NCBI GenBank assembly: GCA_032988165.1
Contig: JANTQF010000039.1
Span: forward strand, 62,001 to 126,000
Reading direction: 5' to 3'
Length of the DNA: 64,000 nt
Origin: Emmonsiellopsis sp. PD_33
Lineage: Eukaryota > Ascomycota > Eurotiomycetes > Onygenales > Ajellomycetaceae
This document shows positions 54,951 through 64,000 of the stretch, one piece after another. Made by a program: the position numbers and the translations under genes. The notes beneath the pieces are model-generated. The model did not search any database and was not told where the DNA came from. It saw nothing but the letters and a program-made list of their open reading frames with translations. Numbering within the stretch: position 1 is the first letter of the stretch; each line of letters starts with the position of its first letter.

Positions 54951-57115
54951 GCTGATTGCGATCAGGACGGGGGTGAGTGTGTGTGTGTGTGGAAAGCTGG
55001 CATTGTGATTTGCGTCTGATCATTCACCTAACAATGGCAAACATCAGTCTAGCAGTTGGGGGAAACATTCGCGCCTTGTGGCAATTTCTCCTTCCATTGA
55101 TGGAATCTACCTGTACGATATTTTGACCGAGTTTATGTCGCCATTTTTCACCTTCATCCATGATGATGGACCGGTGAGATTCACTCCGGAACTCTCCTGA
55201 AAACCTAGCCCGCTATGAAAAAAAAAAGTACCATTGCATCTTTCATGACCGTCGTACCAACGCCGATATTGCAGGCGGTTCCAGAAAGAGGGGGTCAGCA
55301 CGGCTCCTTTTCTCCAGGAGAATATCTACCCTTGTGTTACGGTCCCAATCTATGATCCCAGATTGATTTACAGTTGTTCGTGACACCAAGAGAGAAACCA
55401 AAACCGGGGATTCAAAGCAAGGGGCAGAGAAGGAGTAACATAAACAATCGGATCTTCACATCCTCTTAAGGCTTGAAAATGTCTGATACATATTTCTGTG
55501 TTCCGTATCTATCCATTCTACAGCAAGTATTCAATATCTGTTTTCCTGGCACAACATTGGATTTACCTGCTTGTGGGCGTGATCAACGCTGTTTTCTATC
55601 AATGCAAAGAAAGACGTTGAGTGTGGACCTCAGCCAATAAAGCCCCGTTAGTTCGAGGACATGGCAGGAAGACGGACGTTGCACCGATGGTGCACTGTTG
55701 TTGCACGCCGATGCAAAAGGTGGTGTACCTTTCGGATTCGTCAGTTGTTGTCGATTCGGGGATATTAAGGGAATCGCAGCGGTTGTGCAAGGTAACCCCG
55801 AGCCCCTTTTTGATCTTGCTTTGTTTTTTCCCCTCCTATTTCCCCGCAGAACGGCTTCCCCAGGAGTTCGTGGTCGGTTTCTAAATATCTTATTTCTTTT
55901 CTTGCTCCCCCTTGTCCTTGGCCCCGTTCAGATTTGAATGACACCATCCCTCCGCTTTTTGTTTCTGGAGTACTGCTACACAGCAGCAGCAAATCTCGGC
56001 CAATCTTGCCACAGCACGTCGGTGTGAAGTACAGCTTATCGTTGTGCTGCGGAGAACCATATCCCACATAATTCTCCCTCCTCCAATACATTGAGAAGTC
56101 TGCCGAGAGAAAGCCGATCTGACTAGCCTCTAGGGCTCAGTTCCTCTTAGCCCTCGGCGGCCGAATGTTGCATACGAGGATACAAAGGAAAGTTTTCAAC
56201 CGGGAACATATGACCTTTTCCTGGTTTATCGTTCGCAATAGATGAGCAACGATGCGCGAACGTTGGTCTCAGTCCCGCCGTTTCTTCCTCCTTCAATCCA
56301 TGGATATGGAATTCAAAACACGACCACCCCGGCTGCGAATCATTCAATTGCATTTTCCATTGGCTTTCCCTGGGACAAGCCGTGCCTATGGATTTCCGTG
56401 CAGTTTGCAATCCCGTTCTAGCAGGCCGCTATCAGCCTCGCAGGTTCAGGCGCATCTCCCAGTCCACTTCGTCGCTTGACGCTCAACTAACTCTGTTCGA
56501 ACGCACGGCAGTGCACAATGCTCGGAAAGAGAACATGATGAAGAACAGAATCCCTCGTCGATACTCGATGGGGGCTGCAATTTTCATTGCCGCGCAATTG
56601 CAGACATAATTGGTTGGAGGCTATCTACAATTAACCACCTAACTAGGGCAAAATGAGTCGTGTCATGGTTATCAAGATACTTACTAGACAGCAATAACTA
56701 TTTTATCTCTGTGTGGTATTGACAAGCTACGGCAAGATCAGTTAGATTTTGTTTTAGTGTTTTGATTTCTGCTCGGCCTAAAACTCGGCATCGCGTCGGC
56801 TATCTATGACCGCGGGCGACTCGATCTAATGTTTCAAAGAACCACTACAAGAAAAGCACTACAAGATTAAACTTGTTATGCTTGTTTCCTGACTAGCAGA
56901 GAGACAGGAGTTTCAATAAATAAGTCTCCTGCTAAGATTCATTATCTTTTATCTGGCTTCCAATTCCAGCTTACCGGATCACCTATATTTTGCCGAAACA
57001 CCGAGGCTCCTCTATCCTGGTGTTTACTTTTATTTCCAAGTGATAAGCTTCAAGTACATTCTTGCGCAGCTATACTTTATATTTCTTTTAATTTCAAAAG
57101 AAATTGCTCCTCACC
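54951..57115. other. Gene-free stretch of 2.2 kb
   Basis: Only short reading frames without family motifs. A GT microsatellite of about 18 bp lies at 54973-54991. No gene, RNA or repeat end is supported. Confidence 0.5.
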
Positions 57116-58943
57116 ATGCCCTACAAATCCAGATGGTCAATCCCCATCCCCCAACAATCAATTCCAACATGGGTATTCGAATCCCCCACCAGCCCTCTAG
57201 ATTCCACAAAACCCCTTCTCATCGACGCAGCAAGGCCCGACACCCATTATCTAACTCTGGCAGGGTTCAGATTATGGGCTCAACGGCTTGCTGTGGGCCT
57301 GAAAGCAGCCGGCCTGCAACAAGGCGACAGAGTGCTCCTCTTCTCCAGTAACAACATATTCTTCCCCGTCGTGTTTATGGGCGTCATTATGGCCGGTGGA
57401 ATCTTCACAGCTGCCAACCCCACTCTCATACGTCGTGAATTGGCATATCAACTCAAGGATTCAGGTGCAAGCTTCATGCTTTGCAATGAAGATCAAATGG
57501 CGACGGGTGTAGAAGCCGCGGTAGATGCAGGCCTTCCACTCAGCAGGGCGTTCGCATTCGACGACCACATCCTCGATAACTCCGGCAAGCCATTAGCCGG
57601 CTGCCGAAACTGGAGGAATCTCATCGCAGATGAAGCTGCGGGCCGACAATATGAATGGACAAGCCTAACCGGCACCGGCGAGGCGGACAGCGTCATCGCA
57701 GTGCTAAACTACAGCTCCGGAACGACCGGTGTCCCCAAGGGTGTGGAAGTGACCCATTGGAACTATGTTGCCAACGGATGCCAATGGAAGCACCTCGCCG
57801 AGCTAGACCCCAGCGAGGCACTGGTTCGACACCGTCTATCTTACCTTTACACAGTCCCCATGTACCATGCCATGGGCCAGACGATCTTCTGCACTATCAT
57901 CCCCGCACGCCGCATACCGATATACATCATGAAGAAGTACGATTATAGAACGATGCTCCGCAACATCCAGCGGTTCCAAATTACAGACCTCGCGCTCGTC
58001 CCGCCTATTATTGTCTCGCTGGCGAAGGATCCAGAGCTCCGCGCTGGGAAGTACGATATCAGCAGCATCGAACGGATACGATGTGGCGCGGCGCCACTGG
58101 GCCGCGAGGTATGTGAGGAACTTGAGAGCCTGTGGCCTGATGGCAGAGTGAATGTCAAGCAGGCGTGGGGCATGACGGAGGCGACATGCTCTGTTATCGG
58201 CTGGGATCCCAGGCGGCGGTCAGAGAACCATGCGGTTGGCGAGCTGCATGCAAACTGCGAGGCGAAACTGATTTCAGATGAAGATGGGAGGACGGAAGTG
58301 GCGCATGGAGAGCGCGGGGAGCTTTGGATTCGCGGGCCGAATATTATGAAGGGGTATTGGCGAAGGGAGGCGGAGACCAGGGAGACGAAAACGGAGGATG
58401 GCTGGTTGAAGACGGGTGATATTGCTTATGTCGATGAGGAAGGGTATTTCTTTGTGGTGGATAGGAAAAAGGAGCTTATCAAAGTCAAGGGGAATCAGGT
58501 TGCGCCAGCGGAACTTGAAGCGTTGTTACTGGAGCATCCTCTTGTTGGAGATGCGGCGGTTATTGGGGTTGTCATGTAAGGATTAACATTTACTCCTACT
58601 CTGGGTATGTATATTCGTTACTAACCATGGTCATAGTGACGGAGAGGAAGTTCCTCGGGCATATCTGGTGCCGCGGGCTGGTCAGAAAGCCGCTCTTGAA
58701 GCAGTTGATATTGCAGAATGGATGTCTACACGAGTAGCACGGCATAAAAGACTTCTCGGAGGCGTTGTTATTACCGACGTGATACCGAAGAACCTAGTAA
58801 GCTCTAATAAGTTACTTTACAAGGAATGTGGGATATAAGCTAACCTATTTGCAATGAATTAGAGCGGAAAAATCCTGCGACGATTGCTCCGGGATAAAGC
58901 TATGGAAGAAGTGAAACTAAATACCCCGAGAGCGAGACTATAG
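57116..58943 (+). CDS. Acyl-CoA ligase (4-coumarate-CoA ligase-like), probable peroxisomal
   Basis: Three exons (57116-58575, 58637-58796, 58863-58943) give 566 aa. Adenylate-forming enzyme motifs appear in order: YSSGTTGVPKGVE (P-loop), QAWGMTEAT, GELWIRGPNIMKGYW, GWLKTGDIAYVD, DRKKELIKVKGNQVAPAE and, in the last exon, PKNLSGKILRR with the catalytic Lys. It would activate a carboxylic acid with ATP and CoA. The C-terminal tripeptide ARL fits the PTS1 consensus for peroxisomal import. ATG 57116 is the first ATG of the frame. It converges with the SKL-ending crotonase 176 bp away, suggesting a shared peroxisomal acyl-CoA route; the acid is not predictable. Confidence 0.93.
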
Positions 58944-59119
58944 ATACCCCTTTCAGCATACTGAGATAACGTGGTTATCCAGATGAGAGAAATCTATTTT
59001 ATTCATCTATTCTCTATCCAGCATTTAGATTTGATATTACTTCGTAGACATAGCACAGACATCAGTTAACCATCTATCTACAGCTACATCCTCCTATATC
59101 CACCCCAGCAAGCTGCAGA

Positions 59120-59968
59120 CTACAACTTACTCCCCTTCTTCCTACTCAAAAACGCCCCCATCAATCTCCCCGGCTCCGTCTCCCCCCTCGCATCCACCTC
59201 AAACGCCCTCCCAAAATGATCAATGCCCGCCTCAATCGCCTCATTCAACCCCAGCTGCTCCCACCTCCCAATCAACTCCTTCTGATTCCTCACCGCGCCC
59301 ATCCCATTCTTCTCCAACCTCCCCACCCACGCCGCAACCGCCTTGTCCAACTCCGCCGGCTCCACCACCTTCTCCACCAACCCCCATCCCAGCGCCTCCC
59401 GCGCATCGATCGTCTCCCCAAGCAACAGCAGCTGTCTCGTCCGCCCCCACCCAATCAGCCCGGGTAGCAGCGCCGCTTCAACAACGCTAGGCACCCCCAT
59501 AGCTACCTCAGGCATGCCCAGCAGCGCATCACTGCTCGCGATGCGCATGTCGCATGCAGCCGCAATCTCAAGGCCCGCGCCCAGTGCGATGCCGTTAATC
59601 CGCGCGATGACGGGGACGGGACAGTCGCGGATGCTCTTGCAGGCTGCGTGGATTTTGGTAATGAATGCGCGGGCGCCGGCGGGGCTGGAGGAGAGGGAAG
59701 CCATTTCGGCGATGTCGGCGCCGCCAATGAAGGATTTAGTGCCAGTGCCGGTGAGGACGATGGCGAGGAGGTTTGGGTGGGTGGCTGTGAGGGATTGGAT
59801 GGTTGTTGGGAGGGTGGTGAGGAGGGAGGTGTTTAGTGCGTTGAGTTTGGCGGGGCGGGAGATGGTGATTGTTGCGATGGCTGTGTTGGAGGGGAGGGTG
59901 GTTATGGAGGTGTCAATGGTGCCATTGGCATTGCTGTCGCCAGCGGTTTTATTGCTGTTGTTTGGCAT
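59120..59968 (-). CDS. Enoyl-CoA hydratase/isomerase (crotonase), peroxisomal PTS1
   Basis: An intronless gene of 282 aa, standard for crotonases. IARINGIALGAGLEIAAACDMRIAS holds the oxyanion region and first acidic residue, and LLGMPEVAMGVP the second Glu region, so both catalytic glutamates of classical hydratases appear present. SFIGGADIAEMASL is the CoA-binding loop. The protein ends SKL, a canonical PTS1 for peroxisomal matrix import. It would hydrate or isomerise an enoyl-CoA in peroxisomal beta-oxidation or a related biosynthetic route. ATG 59968 starts a hydrophilic N-terminus (MPNNSNKTAGD). Confidence 0.93.
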   Translation of the reverse strand: MPNNSNKTAGDSNANGTIDTSITTLPSNTAIATITISRPAKLNALNTSLLTTLPTTIQSLTATHPNLLAIVLTGTGTKSFIGGADIAEMASLSSSPAGARAFITKIHAACKSIRDCPVPVIARINGIALGAGLEIAAACDMRIASSDALLGMPEVAMGVPSVVEAALLPGLIGWGRTRQLLLLGETIDAREALGWGLVEKVVEPAELDKAVAAWVGRLEKNGMGAVRNQKELIGRWEQLGLNEAIEAGIDHFGRAFEVDARGETEPGRLMGAFLSRKKGSKL

Positions 59969-60728
59969 GGTGGTGAAGAATTGGCGCTGAGGGGTTTGCG
60001 GCGAGGGTCTGTATAGCCAAGTGATTTAGGAGTTAATGCAATTGTTCTTCCAGACTGTTTATTTTCTTGGAATTCTAAATGCAGATGGAGAGGAATCACG
60101 GAGCCAAAAGAGCTAATGTAAAATACCTCGAGATAGCGAACGCTGGGTGGTTTGACAACAGGCTTCGGCTATTGTAGAGGCTGCCCCGGTATTTTGCCGA
60201 AAATGTCAGCCGTCGAACGGCACTCCGAGCGCCCGAACACACGGGGTATGGCTTAGGAAATCTATGAAGCGTCAGTGAGAGTGTGAAAATCATTGAACAC
60301 AGACTTACGGTTGCAGGAGTCTCATGGCCGGGATTATGGTGATGTTTGTAAATTTTTATAAAGAAACCTCTGCGCTGGAGAAATTCCATTGCCCGTCCAG
60401 AAATCGGGGTTGGGGAAATAGCCGTACCCCGGCTTTTGTACAATCCGGGGGAACTAATAGTTAGTTAGCACAGACTCCACCGAGTTGAAATCGCCGTGAA
60501 ATCGCCGGATCAAAGTCGCCATATTTTGCAACCGGCCGATGAATATTCTACTGAATATAGCAAAGCGTGCACAATGCACAACATCAGAAATCCACTCCAA
60601 AAGTCCTCTGATAACCAAAAATAATTACTCATATTGTCCTTTCCAGTTAGTTCATCATTTAGATATCAAATTGAACATATTCAGTGACACAAATTCAGAC
60701 TTTCGCTTTCAGAAATACGATCAATATC
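59969..60728. other. Intergenic region
   Basis: About 760 bp between the crotonase start and the GMC stop, both minus strand. A 115-codon frame at 60096-60443 has no motif and is not called. Confidence 0.5.
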
Positions 60729-62912
60729 TCATGTTGCTGCTTGCTGTGCCTCTTTAATAATATCCGCCGCCTAGAATACCCTTGTTAGCAAGACCTTACA
60801 ACCTCGATCTTGTAGAATCTGTCCATACCTTTTCAGCAATAGCATACACGGTCATAGACGTGTGCGCTCCCACAAGAGTAGGCATGATACTCCCGTCCAC
60901 AACACGCAGACCCTGCAAACCATAAACAAGCAGATTCTCATCCACCACCCCGCCAAGCTCGCGTGGCATCTTCGCCGCAGTGCCAATTGGATGGTAAAGA
61001 CTGGGCAGGTACTGTCCCTTAACCCATGTGGCTAAGTCTGCATCACTGACGACGTCAGCGCCTGGTGTGATCTCACTGGGCTGATATTGCTGGAGTTCCT
61101 CCACGGCCATGAAGCGACGGATGAACTTAACCATTTCCACCATGATATCGGTGTCAACTGGGTTTACCAGCGCGCGGTAGTCCACGACCGGTTCAGCATT
61201 GGGGTTCGCAGGATCGATATTCACGCTTCCACGGGAAACAGGGTGCAGGTTGATTGCTAAACCTCCGGCGCCGCCACCGAGGAATTGCTCGAAGAATGAT
61301 ACGTTCGCGGAGCGGATGGCGCGGGCGAAAACTTTCTTTTGCGCCTCGTAGCCGTCGATAACTGTCTGGTCCAAGCCCTCTATTAGATATTCGCCTACTG
61401 CCTGTTGCTCATATTTGGCTGCGATTGCCTCAAAATTATCAGGTGAGATGGCGGGCATGCCGAGGAATGCTCCCAGGCCTGGTGTCTTCATCGTCGATGG
61501 GTCGCCGTTCGACGTTACTGGGGGAGGAGTGGGTTGTTTTCCCCCTGGGGGTTGGTAAATTAGCCACGATCATGACAGAACAGAATGACACACATACACA
61601 TAAATGCAACACTAGGCAGGTATCCGTGGTCCTGGAAATTTGCTCCCACACCGGGGAGATCAACTAGTAATTCAATCCCAGCTTGTTCGAGAAGGCTGGC
61701 AAGTCCAATACCGCTGAGTTGCAGAATCTGTGGCGTGTGCACCGCACCAGCAGAAAGGATAACTTCCCTAGATGCTCGAACAGTCGTTGACTGGCCATTT
61801 CCAGAGTCAAATGTGACTCCAGTGGCAACACCGTCTTCGATGACAATTTTATTCACTTTAGATTCGGTGACTAGGTGGTAATTCTCACGGTTAAGATTGT
61901 CATAATGGCCGGTGCGGGCGTATGATCGAGTGAAGTCATCGGGATTCATTGAGGTTGGCAGCCAGATAATCCCGTGGTAGCCAGCGCATCCGTCAACCGG
62001 GAATTCGACTCCTGGCATAGACTTCATAGCATCGTAAATGATCTCTTTTCGTTCTAGTTAGCTTCGCTAGCCATTAAATATCTATTCCAGATTCCCCTTA
62101 CTGATGAGTGGAGATTCATAGGTTGGAAAGCTCGCATATATCCTTGTGTTAGGATCCTGTCCCCAGGCGGCTTCGATATCATAAGTGATGTTAAAGTCAT
62201 TCGCCAAACCCTCGTTCGGTGGCGTGAAGTAGACACCCTAAGACTGGGGGTTAGCAAGAAAGAAAGCCCAAAATAATCGATGAACGTGTTCCGCACTTTT
62301 TTAAAGTACGGCAACAAGCCTTCCCAGTCCCACGTAGATCCTTCACCACCCAGTTCTGCCCAGTAATTGTACTCTTCCGCTGTGCCACGATGGAATATCA
62401 TTCCATTAACACCAGAGCTCCCACCAACAATATTGCCAATCAAAACTGGGATTTGTTTATTTCCCAGTTCCGTTTGAGGAACTGATTGAAGATCATACAG
62501 GCGCGGAGAACCGAACTGCGCTTGGCCCCCTGTAAGGACATCCGTAGAGTCGTCTGTTGTCCGTGAGAAACAGAATCATATCTAATGCAGATCCCTCGAT
62601 CCGGTGAGACTTACCTAAGATACCGTCGTTGATAACAAGAACGGTATCTATCTCAGCAATCAGTGGTGTCCAAGCCAAAGGGGAATTGATGAGTATGCGG
62701 TTCTAACAAGCACTATCTTCGGTAAGACGGTCGGCAACAGTCAATCCAGCTGTGCCACCTCCGATTATGACATAGTCATAGCTTTCTGCAACATCCTGCC
62801 GCTCTACAAGCGTCGCGTATTTGGCGGGACCCGGTGCAGCGGAAACCACAAGCGGCAACAGGACTAGAAATGTAGGCACCAGGGAAAGGACAGCTTTCCA
62901 GATTGAACCCAT
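60729..62912 (-). CDS. Secreted-type GMC (glucose-methanol-choline) oxidoreductase
   Basis: A multi-exon gene of roughly 600 aa. The N-terminus (KAVLSLVPTFLVLLPLVVSA) is a signal peptide, followed by YDYVIIGGGTAGLTVADRL, the FAD-binding motif. IVGGSSGVNGMIFHRGTAEEY and SREVILSAGAVHTPQILQLSGIG are GMC signatures. The active-site His lies in YHPIGTAAKMP and the partner in GAHTSMTVYAIAEKAAD. The last exon (60729-60770) adds AADIIKEAQQAAT after a 58-nt intron. Junctions near 62700 (after LTED) and 61620 (after FQDHGYL) are uncertain. Members oxidise alcohols or sugars and make H2O2 outside the cell, or tailor secondary metabolites. Confidence 0.9.
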
Positions 62913-64000
62913 GATTTCATAGATCCACCAGTTGCAGAATGCAAAGACGAGCCGAAACTTTCAAAAATTCAATGAGCCTGATCGCCTAAGCATCAGCCAT
63001 CAATCTGACACGGACAAAATGGATAGATTGCTACATCCCACAGGGACGATGGGTAGATCTTTATAAACTACCTGACAGCACAGAGCTGGGCGCGTCAATG
63101 AAGCCATTTAGCCATACGCTATGGCCATGTCAATGGATATAAGCTGTTAATATCCAAGCCGTGAACAACAAGAAACTCGGCGACTGGGATGTTGCATGGT
63201 CCAAGAGAACTCGGACGGGGAAACCCAGTCGCCAGATCTATATGAGTTCATAAATATCATCAATCATGGCTGACAATGAATACATTAGCATCACAGCCCG
63301 GACATGTTTGTTGGGGTGCACACGGGAAGAAACGATATCAAAAGGGGGGATCGGCCCGTTGGTGATCGGAATAAACGTGGTAAGGCCTGGATAGCCCTGC
63401 AAGACGATGCCGAAGAAACAGGGGGTCCCCTATAATTCGCAAATGAAATTGGGGCCGAGATTGCCCGCCAGATAATCTGATAGGCACGAATATCATAGAC
63501 AGCCATTTTAAAAAAAAAAACCACCCGTCTCCTCCTCCCCGCCCGTCCGGGCACGGTACTCCTCCCCACGTCCCCTGGCAGTTCCACCAGGCATCAGGAG
63601 GCAACGTCTATTTAGATTAGATTGACGCACCGAAAAGGGCAATGCATCTCGGCATGGGGTCTTTACCGAAATATAAAACCCCTCCCCGTGCTTCGGCCAG
63701 GTTAACCCACGCGATCTGCCGAAGCTTAACATTCGCGTTTGTCCACAACCTCTCGCGCACGCTCGAGGCCAGCGAGTCTCATGTCCGGGGGGGATACTGC
63801 GTGACTGATGGCCAACATGATCAGCTTGTCAGAACACGCACTCGACAGGCATGTATGGCATGATGATTCATGTTCTCATCGTCAGAGCATTTTGTGGGGT
63901 ATCGTGATTCATGGAGCTGTTGCCGGATGTCGCAGCAAGTATTCATACTATCGGGTACTGCCAGTCTGCCAATATATCCAGAGGGCATATGTATATAGGC
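62913..64000. other. Promoter of the GMC gene and uncharacterised window end
   Basis: About 1.1 kb with an A-rich run at 63510-63520 and short, motif-free frames. I see no gene reaching the window edge. Confidence 0.45.

Noticed and set aside
1..64000. CRISPR arrays, phage-type or plasmid features
   Set aside because: No direct-repeat/spacer array or prokaryotic gene organisation is visible; introns show the DNA is eukaryotic.

Overview
The window is nuclear DNA of a filamentous ascomycete. Genes carry short GT...AG introns (most 48-160 nt, many with a TRACTAAC-like branch site), lie on both strands without operons, and encode PDR-type ABC, Dal5-type and TRI12-type MFS, NmrA-like, LaeA-like and AsaB-like families that are typical of Eurotiomycetes. 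An Aspergillus/Penicillium-like genome is my best guess, by inference from gene content only. I recognise 18 protein-coding genes and no tRNA, rRNA or CRISPR.

Layout. (1) 1-10 kb is a repeat island. An ~845-bp, extremely AT-rich element with 73-bp inverted ends (69-913) is followed by 3 kb of gene-free DNA. Then comes a complete but inactivated Ty1/copia retrotransposon (4074-9438: 108-bp LTRs, GATAA target duplication) that landed inside a small element with perfect 34-bp inverted ends (4025-9762). I see no CpG in the copia interior, and every difference between its LTRs fits CpG decay, so RIP-like mutation is likely. (2) 12-16.6 kb holds a conserved protein with a disordered N-terminus and a Dal5-type MFS transporter. 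(3) 17.6-22.5 kb holds a DUF1275 membrane protein and a divergent pair: a family III CoA-transferase and an acyl-CoA dehydrogenase, both with mitochondrial-type N-termini. (4) 22.8-26.3 kb holds a LaeA-like methyltransferase and an NmrA-like reductase. (5) 28.7-42.5 kb is a transport and tailoring block: MFS permease, 1,515-aa full-size ABC-G pump, SDR-fold protein with altered catalytic residues, TRI12-type MFS and an AsaB-type oxidoreductase, with no synthase or NRPS/PKS in view. (6) 43-51 kb holds a small membrane protein and a 1,613-aa WD40 protein with a very long RS-rich disordered tail. (7) 51-57 kb is mostly gene-free apart from a small CHORD-like zinc protein at 54.3 kb. (8) 57-63 kb holds an acyl-CoA ligase ending ARL and a crotonase ending SKL, convergent and both with PTS1-like C-termini, then a secreted-type GMC oxidoreductase.

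How it may fit together (inference). The divergent CoA-transferase/dehydrogenase pair looks like a mitochondrial module that activates and oxidises an organic acid. The ligase/crotonase pair looks like a peroxisomal acyl-CoA module. The 28-42 kb block looks like an uptake/efflux and tailoring island with no backbone enzyme. Exon junctions below were derived by hand from reading phase and family motifs. Those of the ABC pump, CoA-transferase, dehydrogenase, SDR, TRI12 MFS, AsaB-like protein, ligase and WD40 protein all close in phase. Some junctions of the methyltransferase, GMC and CHORD-like genes remain uncertain.
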